A stretch of 64,000 nt of DNA from Daphnia carinata (GCF_022539665.2 NC_081339.1:3276017-3340016), one strand, 5' to 3'; counted from the stretch's first letter, positions 48,858-62,919 are shown. Numbers and translations: made by a program. The notes: generated by a model from the letters alone, not told the origin.

Positions 48858-50660
48858 CACGTGTGTCGGTCACGCGAGACACGTGACAACGCACAAGACG
48901 TTGCACGCGTTTCATTGCCTTTTGAGATTTTTGGAAGTCGCTGCGCCAGACGTGAAAAGAGCCAACAAACTGAAAGAACGTCACATCAAAATTATTTGCA
49001 AAATCCGGGTGAAAGGCAATGACGAGCCTAGCGTCACGTATGCAACGACGCAATGCAACTTGGTAATATTCCGCAAGGAAAAATGTGCCAATCCGTCTGC
49101 CTTCGCGCTTAGGTGGGAGAAGGCAGCCGCGGGATCGGAACGGCCAATCACCGGTCAGACGTTGCCCTGTCCGATTTGGATATTTTGAAGAAGGGCAAAC
49201 GTACATCTCGCTGTTAGAACCAGGGACGTACGTGTAATTAATCTTTTCTTATTTTGGTGGTTCGTTTGAGCATTTCGCTTAGTTCAATCGCATCGTTTCA
49301 AATGATAAACACCAAATAAATAAATAAAATAAAAAAACCAAGGTGAACAACCCGTTCGTTTATATTGCCAGAACGTTCTCCGGCTCTTATATAGAATACC
49401 CATCCTGATTTGACGAATTTGATAATGCTCGTCTGAAAACCCCTAAAAAAATAAAATAAAATAAAATAAAATAAAAACAAAACTGTGTTTCTTCTCACTT
49501 TGTCTTTTTTGCCCCTCATGGAAGTCACGCGCGAATAAGCTGGGCACGAGCCGATAAGGCCATCGGGACCTGTACAAACATTGCGCACATTTTCACTCAC
49601 GCGGCCAAGCTTTTCGAGTTGGCCCAAAACGTGGAAGAAAAGCACGTGCTGGTTTCCCTTTTACAGGAAAAATAGAAATTGTCACATTTGAAATGTGCAA
49701 CCAGGTCGCTGATCCTGACGTTCCACTGTCCAATGCGTCAAATACTGGTTATTGCTCTATCGTATATTTGCATATTTTGTTGCATAGTTTCAGGTCGTTT
49801 ATGTCGATCTCGTTTCGTGACACGTGACCACCGATCCACCTGTGTCACTTCATGGACATGATCAAATGAATCGAACGATTTACGTCTTTCGTGATGAGCT
49901 AAACATGTTGTTTGCAAAGCCCCCAACCTTCATGACAATGACGTTGATGGGCTGAAAACAAAAATAAAAATTTGGCTCCGGATTGATTGTAGGCAAAAGC
50001 GAGTGGTGACACGTGCGTTTTTCCACACGTGCTGGGTCGTGTCGTTTTCTCGTGTTCAGTTCCTTTTTGTTTGCATAGAAGATCTTGTTTTCCACACAAT
50101 GACCTCCATCAGCTAACCAGACGACTACAATAATCACGGGGATCGATCTGACGTCCGTTGCTTTTTTATGCTAATTCTAATTTGCATTTCTCTCATCCGT
50201 CCATCAACTTTGGAAATCTTAGAATCACCTGGATGGCATCGTGCAATTTTTCCTATACCTGGAACGTACACAAATGGGCAGACCTTCGTGCGCGTGAAAA
50301 CAAAACGCACTCGTTCAAAACTAATGGCAAAAAGGGGAAAAAAAAGGACGTAGGTGTTGAACTGTCGCGTTCAGTAGAGGCCAACTAGTTCTACTAGGGT
50401 GCGACTCACGCGTTCCAAACTCACGCGGGAGTGACACGTGACCACGGGGCCATGGTTCAGTTTCTTCCTCATTCACCTGCACCCCACAAAAAAGGAAGAG
50501 CATTTTTGGGGCGGCCAGTTGTTGTCAAGTCTATTGAAACTATTGAAAATTCATTTCAATTTAAAAACGTGTTGTATTTTATTTCAAATAGCTAGAAACA
50601 AGTTGCGACGAATACAGACAGAACATTAAGGTTCATTGATTTCCACTTGTCGATCACGTG
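48858..50660. promoter_or_regulatory. Cluster of eight CACGTG E-boxes
   Basis: CACGTG begins at 48858, 48880, 49643, 49821, 50010, 50026, 50435 and 50655. Two sites share a 15-base context, GTGACACGTGACCAC (49821 and 50435), and a third shares GTGACACGTG. CACGTG is bound by bHLH and bHLH-PAS dimers (Myc/Max, MITF/TFE, Clock/Cycle; Met-type complexes use related sites). Enhancer function is inference. Confidence 0.5.
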
Positions 50661-53600
50661 TCCCGACCTGGGAACCTTTCTCTCCTTGTCCTTCCCTGTT
50701 TCAAACATTTGCATAGAGAAAGAATGAGAGAGAGAGAGAGAGAGAGAGATGGCTGCTCGTTGGACGACATTTCACGTATAGCTGGCCAACAACGTCAGAG
50801 AGAGAGAGAGAGATTTAATGGGTTCAACAGGTTAAGTCGGTAGAGGCCGGTCAAATTAGAATCAAGTTGATGTTGCTCCTTCTAGACTTAACTCTCCACA
50901 TATACATCGAATGTGTTAAACAGTTATGTTGCTAAATGAGGTAATGAATGATTTTCAACATTTTTCTTCTGTCTATCGCGATTTCGTACGCAAATTAGTT
51001 TAGTAGGGAAGATGTTGTCGTCCCACGAGTACAACATCGCTAAACAAACGTAAGGTGAGGGTCAGTGTTAACGAAAGCAATTGCGTCAATTGTTGATGTA
51101 AACTTAAGTAGATGAAACAATGTATTCAGATTGATTTAGATTGGAATTTTCAATGGAAACATCAAACGGAAATGCTTCCAGTTCCTCCGTGTTCATTGCA
51201 TCGTTGGGACCGTTGCGGGTTATTGCAAATGTAATGTGATACTGAGAACCGGCAAGGACATTGGCAAAGTCAAAATTAATTAGTTATGCTCTTTTGGTTT
51301 TTTGTTCATTGCGTAAGATCTTCTACTAGATAGCATGAATTATGCAACTGTACGCAGATGACTATTAGCGTTAACATTCTATTCAATGTCAAGGGCGACA
51401 GTACAATTATAGTCCAGAACAGAATCGCAACAGCCACGTATATGCCTATTAATAGATGCTAATGATCCTCGGCAAACGATGGATGAGTGAGGCCCATCTT
51501 TTTAAAGACATCCTCATCATTTAAATCTTCATCCATTGATGGGCACTACGCCTTTACTGAAACAGTTGGCAAAGGACGGCCATTACATCGAAATCAATAA
51601 CGTTGCATGATTGGGGGGAATTTAGTGTACTGAAACAAGAACGCCATAAAAATCATGACTTTCTGTATTTTGAATACGCAACATCGCGACCTCTCGCATC
51701 CTGTCTTTTTGATCATAAGCCAAACTTTTGGTTGGCAAACGAGTCGTTTAATTGGATTGGGTCAGTTCGCTATGCGACTTGTTATACAACAACGAAACAA
51801 AGTCAATGCATTCCAAAAGGACTGGCTTCTACATTTCTATACTGGAGCACACACACACACACACACAGACACAATGTTTTAAAGTTAAACCAAACAAGGG
51901 CAGTGCGCGGTATCGTTGAACTCGAGGGAAAGGCGTCGCACGGCTTCTCACTCAAACAGAAAATCCAATCCAAACGTATTAGACGACATTCGTATAGAAA
52001 GCCGTTCAGCCAAACGAGAGATGACTATCTCAGCATCCGAAGAGTATGCCACCCATTTTTAATCAGAAATCATAACGAGATCTCAACTGCATTTTTAAGG
52101 GCTTTTAAAGTGGGAGGATATCCATCTTTCTTGGTGCAAAAAAAAGGGCCGATTTTCTTGGGCAAATTCACTGCAAAACCCCTTCCTTAAAATGACCATT
52201 CCTCATTACATGGACCATAAATGTTTTGCGGATCACGCGGTGTTTTCTTCAGGTGCCCACCACTTCGTTATAATGGCTTCCAAAACTCCCTATTTCTTGT
52301 GAAAATCCGTCTCTGTGCACTGTCGTTGTATAACACGTACGTACATGTAGGGCAGACCTTTTCTTGCCTTTCAAATGTGGTCCTATAACTGCATACGTAG
52401 GTCCCCCACATTAAGGATTATTTCGGGTGCGCACGTACGCCACAAAACTGACATGCATTTTCACCAGGCAAAAACATCACACTTATGTTTTGGCGGTCGT
52501 GGCGAGGACACCAGGCCATATGGTGTACAGTATGACCTATAGAATTCTTTATAAGCAACCCCACCAAAATGATGTGACTTTGATTTTTGCTTTACAGCAG
52601 GTCAGATGCACAAGGGACATTTTGCCCGGCAACCTTCCGAAATGCGACAGACTGTCTGAACTTGCACAACGCCGACGTCGGCGAGGACTTGTGCCCAAAT
52701 CAAGGGAACCTTGCGCCAATGTTAAAGTATAACCCACACTTCGTTGTAAACACTAGTCCTTAGCGAATTTGGACCGATGGCTAAAGAAAAGGACATCTTT
52801 CACTAGGAATTGTATAATTATATAAAAATTCTGTTTCCCAGCAGACGCTGATGGAGGGAGGTAGTCTTTGCGCCATTGTTTTGTCTGGCTCGTAGAGTAA
52901 TCAGACCTCGGCTTTCTTGAAATTGTTTATTTGGAAAGAGACATTCGAGATAAAAAAAAAAGTTAGGACAAGTGGGGGGGACATCAGGTAGACACTGCAA
53001 GAATGCCACGTCAATGACCAATTTCATTTGTATTGTACTAAATTAGACTGGCGCTCGAATGACGAATGTAGATCTATATATTTTTAACTCAACTTAAATA
53101 GATGTATATATTTTTAACGATAATCCCACGTGAGAAAAAGGAGTCATGGCATTGTGAAACATGATGTACCCATCACCAGACACTGACTAGACAAAAAAAA
53201 AAAAAAAATTCCATCGGCCACTGACCGGAACAATAGACAATTTTAACAATTAATAATTCTTCTTTTCTTTTTTAATTCAACCTGAAATATCAGTAGAGTT
53301 TACAGCGTCAAAGGCCAATCATCTCAGAAGCCATCAGCATCCAATGATTGATGGATCCAGACGCACCCTAGACGATCATGTTTGATATATTGTATAGTAC
53401 ACGTATTCTAAGGTAATCGTTTGAACATGATCTTTATATTTACATGTGTTGTGAAATGTAAGAGCACGTTGGCAATGACCGGTAACAATTCTAAAATCGG
53501 TTTTGAAATATCAGTAGGTACTTCTTTTATGCATAGAGGGGATGAAGGGGTGAGCCAGACAGCCTCCGATATCATTAGTTCAATTCCGTGTATAATTAGT

Positions 53601-56079
53601 AAGTGTAGATAGACGATCATGCGTGCTCGTCTCGGTTATGCACTCTATACACGTAAGATTGTGAAATCAAAGGCGCTCAAGAGTTCAAGTGCCAACCAGA
53701 GTCAGTGACCAATTGATTGAATTAAACAAAACAAAGAGAAGATTCGAATCTTGGGAAACATTTTTAATTGACAGGTCGATTATTACTTCGATCAAATGAC
53801 CCTTCCCAATCTGCTTGTACTGCCTCCTTCGCCATTAAAAATATCGAATGAAAAAGATATCAGCTCGGCTTTTGGTTGTCTTTCTCAACGTTCAATTCGC
53901 ATCGTTTGGTTTCTGATCGTTTCAAAATGGTATTATTGTATTCGAATAGATCGATGATTAACTACAAGGTTACAACCTTCTAGCGACCAACCTGCGCATT
54001 TGTCCACTACGGCTGACGTTCGTAGAAGGTGAATGGGTACGCGATATCCCCCGAGGTTGCATCTTCTCGTATAATAGCATCGAAATCGTAAACGATGCGG
54101 TGCGTGGACAGCATTGAATTGTGTACTGGTCTGCTGGACACACAAATTACGTGAAAGGTTTGCATACAAAACGTCCTGGGCACCACTGAATGTCTGACGA
54201 TGGATCCAAATTTATTTTATCCGAAACAAAGGACCATTATAAACAACCGTGGAACAGCAAATTGAGACTCATCCGATTAGAAGAGCAACCGTGAAGCGCT
54301 TGCGCAATGAATTTAGCTATTTTTAAATTTATAATTAACGCCCCCCCCCCTTTCAAAAAAACAAAAAAATAAAAAGAGAGAAATTGGGGTGATTTCCCAC
54401 TCTGTGATTTGAATTTAAAAAAACCTGCTGATTTGATTCGTGCTGAGGGGAAAACAAGTGCCGCACTTGTTGCCCTGGTCCACCTTAAAAACAAAAAGGG
54501 GGGCACGCGATTTACATAACAGAAATCGTAACATAAAAATCGAAGAAGGCGTCCATGTATTAAACAAAAAAAAAAAAAGGGCGAACAAATTTCCGTAAAA
54601 ACTTGTCGATGACGTAAGAAAAAGAAGAAATAATAGCGCATTCGGAAAGGAGGGAGACTCGTTTGGGTGTGGCCTCGGTTGCATTGGGCGAGGAACTGGC
54701 GGACGCCCCAACCGTGGAAAAAAAAAAAAAAAAAAAAAAGAAAGACCAAAGAGACTCTTTGTTAACGGAGTCTGTTTCAAAGTCGGAATGAGTGTCGTGT
54801 TACACAATGCACGACAGGGAGGAAGCGCTGACCATCGTGCGATGTGTATAGGATTGCATGTCTCCGATGTGTTACGCGAAAATGTTTTGCTTCAATGTTT
54901 GAAAACGAATCGTTTAATCGGGCCATTGAATGAAAAAGAGCATGAAATATACAAATTTTGGTTTATTTTTATTTTCAGACATAGAAGAGAAAAAAACAAA
55001 CAAAGGGGGCATATTTCACCGGGAATTTGTTGTGCTGGTGCTGTGTTATTCATTTGCGTGTCTCTCTTTCTCTGTTTGTATTTTTTCGGCAACCCGTTCA
55101 AATCAAATTCCCGGCTGTTTTTTTTTTCTTTCCTTTCAAGAAAACAATTTCAATTGCGCGTAATTGTACACATCTTAATAATAATATGTATATACTGTAT
55201 ACAAAAACAATTGATGGAGGGGGGGCGATAGACGAGATTGTGACATAACGGTGGGATTATAAAACGATACACGTACACACACACACAAAAAAAAAATGCT
55301 AAGACGAGGCTTTTTCTTTCTTAATGCAACAGCATCAGCAAAAAGATCTATTTCAGCGGATATCATATAAGGAGGAGGACGGAATAAGCAATCTACAGGA
55401 AATATTATTTGTGTCTTTCAAAAAGGGGAAAATTACTGTTCAAACATATTTCCTGCTGGCTGGTTTTGAAGGGGCATCCACTCGGGTCCCACTCTTTTTT
55501 TTTTTTTTTTTTGAAAGGAAAAGAATAAAAAGAGAGCCTCTCATTTTTGTTTGTTGCTTCGAACGGGGTGAATGGCGTTAACTGTGAACAACTGTTTATA
55601 AAAGATAAAGAGTCGTAAATTCAATAGTTAACAATAATTTCTAAGCTTAAAAAATAACGTTTTTCGACGAATGCAATTGCGTTTAGAAATGGAGGGTTAA
55701 CAAAGAATGAACGCGTTAAAAAAAAAAGAACACAACACGCACGCACACGAATTCACACACACACACATACAATCGGCATGCAAATGTACAAGCAATTAAA
55801 AACCCGAGGGAAAAATCGGAATAAAAAAAAAAACATTAAAGAATTTCAACCTCCCCCAGAAGACACAATTTTTTTAAAAACCAACCAATCAACCAATCAA
55901 AACAAGACATTCGTTTTTTTTATCTCCTTTTCTTTTATAATAATAATTAAATTATTATAAATCATCTGCGACAAATAATTTAAATGATGAATGATGATGG
56001 CAAATTGTTTTGTTTTTTGAAACCCTTTCCCTCCCTCCATCCCAACAATTCTTTAATTAATAATATTAATTTTTTTTTT

Positions 56080-56089
56080 TTTATTTATT
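56080..56089 (-). terminator. Candidate polyadenylation signals of CYP307A
   Basis: Overlapping AATAAA hexamers on the minus strand, about 400 nt past the stop codon of the P450. Use is inference. Confidence 0.35.
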
Positions 56090-56490
56090 AAAATTTTTTT
56101 TTTTTTTTTTTGTTTTCCATCGTTGAGATCGCTGACGATGCTGGGTGGGGTCGATGCAGGAATGGAGAGATTTCTTTGGGGGGGGGGAGAGATGGAAGAG
56201 ATGAGAATGAAACATTTTTTTCTTTTCTTTTTTTAAACAAAATAAAATACTTTTTTTTCTTTTCTAATTCTTAAGCAAATTTAAAAAACGAAAAGGGACA
56301 GGTTCCATCCGCCCTTTGTTTTGTTTGCAGGTTTTTTTTTTTTCTCTTTCTCGTCGTTCAAATATTTTTGGTTTGGGTTACGCTGATGTGTGGTCTCGTC
56401 GTCGAGATGTTCTTTTTTGCCTGAGGGTCGACGTGTCATTTCAACATTTTTTTTTTCTATTCAAATGTCTCTTTTTTTTTTAAATTTGCT

Positions 56491-58250
56491 TCAGTAAGGC
56501 GTCGGTGCGGATGGCCGGGGTGTTAGGACGACGCGAAAGGCATCCGGCGGGACGGCCACGCACGCCTTCGGTAGATGGATCGGATCTTCAGAGGCCGAGA
56601 CGTCAAAGTTCTGCAACAGCGTGGCCAAAGCCACGAAGCTGACGTGCTGGACGAGCCGGTAGCCCATGCAAGCCCGCTTGCCCGTGCTGAACGGGATAAA
56701 GTACTCTGGTTTGACGATTTTCCCTTGGCGGACGAATCGCGACGGATCGAAAGTCAAAGTCTGATCGCCCCAATAGTCTGGGCTGATGTTCAACTCGTAA
56801 TTGTTCAAAAAGACCATGGTCCCTTCCTTGACATCGTAACCTTTAAATATTCAAAAAAAAAAAAAAAAAAAAAAATGAAATTTAAATTTTCTATTCTTCC
56901 ATCAATCATTTTTGCATTTAGAGAAGAGGAAGAAAATGATGTACCAGCAACTGACGTGTCCTGCATGGCGACGTGTGGAACGATGGGGGACGAAGACAAT
57001 CGCAGAGTTTCGAGAATCGTCGCTTCGGTGTAGGGCATGTTTGGCCGGTCTTCCAGGACGACTGGACGAGCATTATCACCCGTGACTCTGCGTATCTCCT
57101 CCTGGACATTAGCCATAACGTGAGGGCTGGAGCAGAGCTCACCGACGGCCCTCATCAGCAGATTGCCAATGGCCGAGTGGCCGCCAAGGAAGTCCTCCAG
57201 CTCGTAGAGGACGTGGTTCCAGTCCAGCTGTTGCGTGTTGTTGTTGTGCTGTTCTCCGTCCTCGTGAGCGGCCTGTTCGTTGTTCTTCTCGCCGTCCAGC
57301 TGGCTGAGCAGGACGTCGGTGAAATCGCGAGGATTGTTGACGTCGATGGTCGACCTGTGCTCGTCGATGATGGTCTTGACGATGAACTGGCGGATATCGG
57401 TTCCCCACGATGTCAGTTGCTGCATATGGCGGCGGTAAGCGGGCAAGAGCCAAGGTAGGAAATCGACAGCATAGCCCTGGTTGATGTCCCAGAAGATCTG
57501 ATCGAAGAGACGGACGATTTTGGTGAAGGCGGGGTCGTCGTAGTTGAACCGGGAGCTGCACATGTAGTGGGTAAAGACGTTGGCGCACATAGCCATCAGC
57601 GTCGGCTTCAAATCGATGCCCCGGCTGCCGGCAGCGGCCGTCTTCAGCGACAGCTCGTTCACCATCAGGCCGCTCTCGGACGTCAAGACTCGGCTCAGCG
57701 TGTCGAACTGCATCGAATCGGCACGCGGATGGCACCAATGACGGGCAATCGAACGACGATCCCTCTGCAGGTAGGACCAATCGCACAGCGCCAGAGCTGC
57801 AATTCAAACAACAACAAAATTAAGTTTAAGAGCGAATTTGAAACAAAGAAATCAGGTTTTTTTTTTTTCGTTCATTTGATTGCGCTAGATGATTGAGTCG
57901 TCGTTTGTTAGGTATTTGATAAACATTTGTGGAACAAAAAGAGAGAGAGAGAATGAAAGCCGCAAGGGCTAATTTTTTTGGATTGACTTTCGTGAGCCAA
58001 TGGGAAACGAAGGAATCGAGACATTGAAACGAGTCGTTATCTCTCTCCTTTTTTTTTCTTTTCCGAATTGGCATTGAAAATGATTTTCGAAAAAAAAAAA
58101 TTGTTCGTTTTCTGCCATCGGACAGAAATGAAACAGATTTTATTAAAAATCTAGAAAAAAAAACAGGTAATTCCAATGTCTTTGTTTAAAAAAGAGGCGT
58201 TCAATACATGGGGGGATGGGAAACATTTTTAATTTGCATCTGAATTAGAC

Positions 58251-58294
<44 letters not shown>

Positions 58295-59274
58295 TCTGGG
58301 TGCCCCTCCCTATCGCGTTTACGATGGCCGCCACCAGTTTCCTTATAGTTTTTTCCTTATAAGCGAAACATTTCTGTTCCCTTTCTCCGTACGTGTGTGT
58401 CTATGTGTGTGTGTGTGTGTGTGTGTACTATCAAACGTGTACAAGTGTGTGTGTGTGTGTGTATAGGTAAGCTCTCTCTCTCTCCGTTTCTATAGTACGT
58501 GCGTGTGGTGTTGGAAAGTAGCTAACATCTAGAGTGAAAATCAAGGTCAGGGTCGGTCCTGAGAAAAGAACCGAAACCTTGAAAAAAACCAAAAGAATCT
58601 CTTTTTAATTCTCAATTCACTTTTTTTTTTTTTGTCATTATTAATATGTTGCCATGGAAACGATCCCCCCGAAGACCGCACCAAATACCCAACGGATCTT
58701 ATGCAATTTTTTTTTTTCAATCTTTTCTTAAATGTCATAAAAATCCAAATTAACTTTAATTGAATTCGTTACTATCCTAACGTTATATAACAGTTTCTTT
58801 TAGCTGAGTCATTTCATTAATGGAATTTTTTCTTATTGCCTTACCCAAGTTTAAAATAAAAAAAATAAATAAATAAAGTGCTGTAATCATGACTCGTCGT
58901 AGCACGCGCATCTGTGATAACAAATCCTTAGACTATTTTTGGGGGGTGGGGGTATGAGGGGGAGGGGACAGGTGGAATCTGCCACACCTGTGCACATTAA
59001 GCGCAAACCCCAAGCGCTCGCATCGTAAGTCTAATTATTTACGTCGTTCAATCGATGCGCATTTTCCATACGTCCTCTGCATGTTTACCGTACACACACA
59101 CACACACACACTAGCCCCACGCGTCATGGACGTTTGGCCCAAAACGTTTGACAGACTCACATAACAAGTGAAAAGCTTTGGTTTAAAAAAAAAAAAAAAT
59201 AATCTCAAATGTTCGCTGATGGTCCCGGCCTGTCATTCTATAACTCCCCTCTTTCGATTATACTTTTAAACATT

Positions 59275-59311
<37 letters not shown>

Positions 59312-60279
59312 AATTTCTTCGGAGGGGCGTTTGATGGAGGGGCGATGGTAGAAGGAAAAAGAAGAAGGTTGAATTCCCTGCTCCCTTCTGTACGACCTCT
59401 ATGAAACAAGGCGTCACAAAAGAAAAACGATGCACGTCCCAAATGATTTGATGTCGATTACCTGTAGCCACACACACAAGTTCCAAACTCTTTCCTTCCC
59501 TTTCCCCATAGAAGAATATAAAAAAAAAGAAATGCTATCCCGTTCTCCATTAGTTTCTAAAAATAGCACAACTTGATAATTCTCTACGGCCACTTTAAAT
59601 TTGGATGTTATTTCTTTAAAATGTTTTGCTTTTTTAAACGCACGCGTGCGCACGCAAAAGGGAAATGAAATGAAAAGTGTCACAAAGACTTACAATTGTC
59701 GCGATCGCCCCCAAAGAGGATGTCGTAGCGGATGAAATTGGGCCGTCCGCCGAAATGAGGGCCTTTGGCGATGAGCACCTCTTTGATGAGCGGGAAGCTG
59801 TTGACGACGACGCACGGAGTCGAGCCGAGGGTGATGCTGAAAATGTCGCCGTAGATTTTGCTGAGTTGCGAGAATCCTTCAAACGGCACCTCGTATTTGG
59901 CCAGCAAGTGGAGAGAGCCGATAATGGGCCAGCCGACAGGGCCCGGCGGTGGACTCCAGACCTTCAGTTGCGGCTCGGCTGCTGCTGTCCCACTTTGGCT
60001 TGAAGGAGAAGAAGACGCAGGTGAAACGACAGGTGCCGTCTTGGCGGACTTGACGGCGTGAGAGCGGATCAAACGTTCGGCTTTGTCTTTGATGCGGAAG
60101 AAGACGGAATCCATCTGTCCGTGGCCGCTGTTCTTGCGTCCGTTCAGCCAGACGAGCGTGAACGTTAGCGCGGCCAACGTGGCCAGCAGGACGGTCGTGG
60201 CCGACACCAAGACGGCGCCGATTTGTCCGACGCTGAAGCCGACAATCACCGACGAGCTCTCGACAGTCAACAACTCCAT
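56491..60279 (-). CDS. CYP307A: Cytochrome P450 CYP307A (Spook/Spookier-type), ecdysteroid biosynthesis
   Basis: Three exons in phase: 60279-59694, 57796-56945 and 56840-56491, 595 residues. An N-terminal hydrophobic anchor (about residues 11-45) indicates the ER membrane. The proline hinge PPPGP is at 110-114. The substrate-recognition region includes FGGRPNFIRYD and the exon 1/2 junction NSLALCDWS. The I-helix reads LGGHSAIGN (residues 399-407); in CYP307 enzymes GGHSA replaces the usual AGxDT (family knowledge). The ExxR motif is ETLR (458-461), the meander FDPSRF, and the haem loop FSTGKRACMG with Cys537 as ligand. CYP307 acts in the 'black box' steps converting 7-dehydrocholesterol to ketodiol in moulting-hormone synthesis. 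The region between anchor and hinge is a long Ser/Ala-rich linker, unusual for the family. No defect is seen; the gene looks functional. Confidence 0.95.
57797..59693 (-). other. Intron 1 of CYP307A (1.9 kb)
   Basis: From a GTAAGT donor at 59693 to an AATTGCAG acceptor at 57797. It contains a (GT)n run at 58252-58292, further (TG)n to about 58461, and an A33 run at 59277-59309. The second intron (56944-56841) is only 104 nt. No nested gene. Confidence 0.85.
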
Positions 60280-60759
60280 TGTGTCTTCGTCTTTCTGATC
60301 TCGTCACAAACGGATTTTCTTTTGTTGTTTTTTTTTTTTAGAAAGCCAAGCGCAAGGGGATCGCGAGATTTGAAAACAAAATCGAACCCTTTACAAACGA
60401 AATTCAGAGCGGGGAATTTTGTTGCTTGTTGGTGGGACTCAAAATTCAGCTGTTCCAGTAATTGTTTGTTTTCTTTTAAAATGAAAATGTCTTCGGTCAG
60501 CAGAAAGTCGGTCGTCGTCTGTTTTTTTTTTGTTTGTTTTTTTTGCGCGCGTTTTTTGTTTTGAAACTTCAGAGTTAAGAAAAAAAAAAAGGGGGACAGA
60601 ACTTCAAAAAATGAAAAATACTGCGGAATTTGTTTCTCTTATTATTTTTTGTTTTTTTGTAGCCGGTAGAGAGGGACTTTAGAAAAAAAAAAACGGTAAA
60701 GGGAAAGGTGTGTGTGGAGGTGGTGGTGGTTTGGAACTGCTGTACGGTTCGCCGACGAC

Positions 60760-60796
60760 TGTGGACCCGGTTCTAGCGGCTGCCGCGATTTATAAA
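60760..60796 (-). promoter_or_regulatory. Core promoter of CYP307A (TATA plus initiator-like)
   Basis: TTTATAAA at 60789-60796 gives TATAAA on the minus strand, in a GC-rich island. An initiator-like CACAGTC has its A at 60760, about 34 nt downstream. This implies a 5' untranslated leader of about 480 nt. The TATA lies at the right place and strand for this gene; the exact start site is inference. Confidence 0.5.
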
Positions 60797-60835
60797 GGAG
60801 CGGAGCGCGCGGGGCGGGCAACTGACGGACTCAAA

Positions 60836-60867
<32 letters not shown>

Positions 60868-61281
60868 GACAAAGAGGATAAAAAAAAAAATTTATGAAGG
60901 AAGGGGGAGGGAACGAGGATGGGAGGAGGCTCCAATAGGTCTTGCATACATGTTACACTATATGAACTTGTACGGATCAAATAGTGGGAATACGAGGTTG
61001 CTTGCTTTTTTATGTAATCAACTAGTGGGAATTCGTTTTTCGTTTTACAAGTTCCAAATGAAGTGAAATTTAGGGTATAATAGATTTTAATGCATTTCTT
61101 TCTTTTAAATTAAAAAAATATAAATAAATGAATTCGATTGAATTTAAGGAAGGGTACCAGCAATTGTCCGAATGTGGCAGTTTTCCCATTTGAGGCCAAC
61201 ATCTTCTGAAATTCAATTAGACATTTAATTATGGTTTTTTTTTTTGCTTTACTTTTGCCATGGGAAAAAGAAAAAGTCAAC

Positions 61282-61325
<44 letters not shown>

Positions 61326-62919
61326 ACATCTTGAACTCCGCCCATTTTTTGGGGGGGGGTTCTTTTTCTTCTTCTTTTTTTTTTTCGGTCGGTTGCAGGG
61401 CCGTATAATGTAGCAAAACAAGAACAAAAGTCATATGACGCAACCGAAGGTGACCACCATTATTGGGAACTCTTTGGACCTGTTTCTTCTCATCACCTAT
61501 CGTGTTTCTGTGTGTCTGTGTGTGTCTGAATCTTCTTAGTGTCCAGCATTTTTTTTTTTTTTTTTTTGCTTTAACGATATCTGTGCGTGTGTGTAAAAAG
61601 TCTACACGGACAGGTAAAAACATTTCAGGCTAACATAATGTTTGCCCTTTTTTTATATATAAATCGAACATGGGCCATTTGAAATTATCCTGGAACCCTT
61701 TTTTTTTTCATTTTCTTTTAAAATGAAAATAAAAAAGAAATAAAAGGATGTAATAGTTAAACAGGTGCTATGGGGCTGGTTCGTATCCGACTAATTCCGG
61801 TGTGAATTCAAACTGAGAATTCTTTTTTTTTTTTTTTTTTCTCATTCTTTCTTTCTCTCTTTGGCACCAATAGAAAGTGAGACTCTTCAGCTCTGACGTC
61901 ATTCAATTTCGTGTTCCATAATAGGTTGAACGATTCAGGAATGATCCAAAGAGGAAGCTCCTCCCTCTTCACTTCCGAATTCGTTTTGAATGGACAGCAA
62001 AACACACTGGGTTATAATGTACAGGTAGGATGAAGAAATAAAAAAAAAAGGGACAATTCTTCCAGGTCGATCCAGTAAAAACGAAACACAGGCGTGTTTG
62101 TCCGTTTTGCCCAATAGGGGCGTTATATAATGCAGCACATGCGCGTTTAACGTATTGAATTATATTGATAATCACGTCTTCAATTTACCTATGCCAAAGA
62201 TGAATACATTTGACAACCCAAGAGTTACATGAATGATTTCATTATTTAAAAATGAATTCGTTATTTTATTTTTGAAATGTTTTTGTTGGTTTTGTGGTCA
62301 AGGCCAAGGTCTTCTCTTTGTTTTTTTACCATCTTCTTTCCTTTTATTCCTCCTCTCTACATTTGTATCTGCGTTCCTTCTTCTTCTCGTTCAGAATATA
62401 AAAAAAAACTTCCCCTTTTATTTTATCCTTTCTTTTTATTTCTATTCTTCAAATGCGTTTTCTTCTTCCCGTTTACCTGTCCTGAAACCACCGATGCCTC
62501 TCTCTCTCTCTCTCACCTCCACTCACGTGACGCTCAACAAGCCCATCAAATGCGGCTAACGTATTCACGCGGCTTTGACTCGTCCCTCTTTAATGCGTCA
62601 ATGAAAATGATGAGCAGATTGACGTTACGTTAGGAAATGGTCAACACAGATGCCCCCCCCCCCCCCCCAATAAAAACGACTCGATTAAATGGTGCAACAT
62701 CGTCGCACCTGCCGCACTTGAACTTACCCAGAAGGTGTGAAGAGGAGACAAGTAAAAAGTGAGGCACAATAATGAATAATTGATAAATATCGGGAGAACA
62801 CCTGCGTGAGTGTGTCACGTCCAAGTTCAAATGAAACACTCGCAAAGGCCTGTCTGTGTCGGAATCAACGTCATCAGGCAGAATGTGTTGGCCCGTTATA
62901 ACACGCATATATTTTTTTC

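Larger units (their letters stand above)
39432..56079. other. 16.6-kb region without a convincing gene
   Basis: No reading frame here shows splice-consistent, protein-like structure. Frames up to about 195 codons exist but read as chance translations of noncoding DNA. It lies upstream of the Svil locus and downstream of CYP307A, so it may hold 5' untranslated exons and enhancers of the former. Notable contents are given as separate entries: an E2F/CCAAT/CTCF-like group at 44.7 kb, a tandem repeat at 47.5 kb, an E-box cluster at 48.9-50.7 kb, and G-runs at 43.6 and 46.2 kb. Confidence 0.55.

Noticed and set aside
48736-49188. 150-codon plus-strand open frame
   Set aside because: No family resemblance, and both strands are open here; it overlaps the E-box cluster and reads as noncoding DNA.
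51603-52190. 195-codon plus-strand open frame
   Set aside because: It runs through a (CA)n microsatellite (HTHTHTH), lacks recognisable motifs and has no splice or promoter context; most likely chance.
53741-53760. tRNA B-box-like sequence around GATTCGAATC
   Set aside because: It is a simple palindrome without the A box or a foldable cloverleaf.
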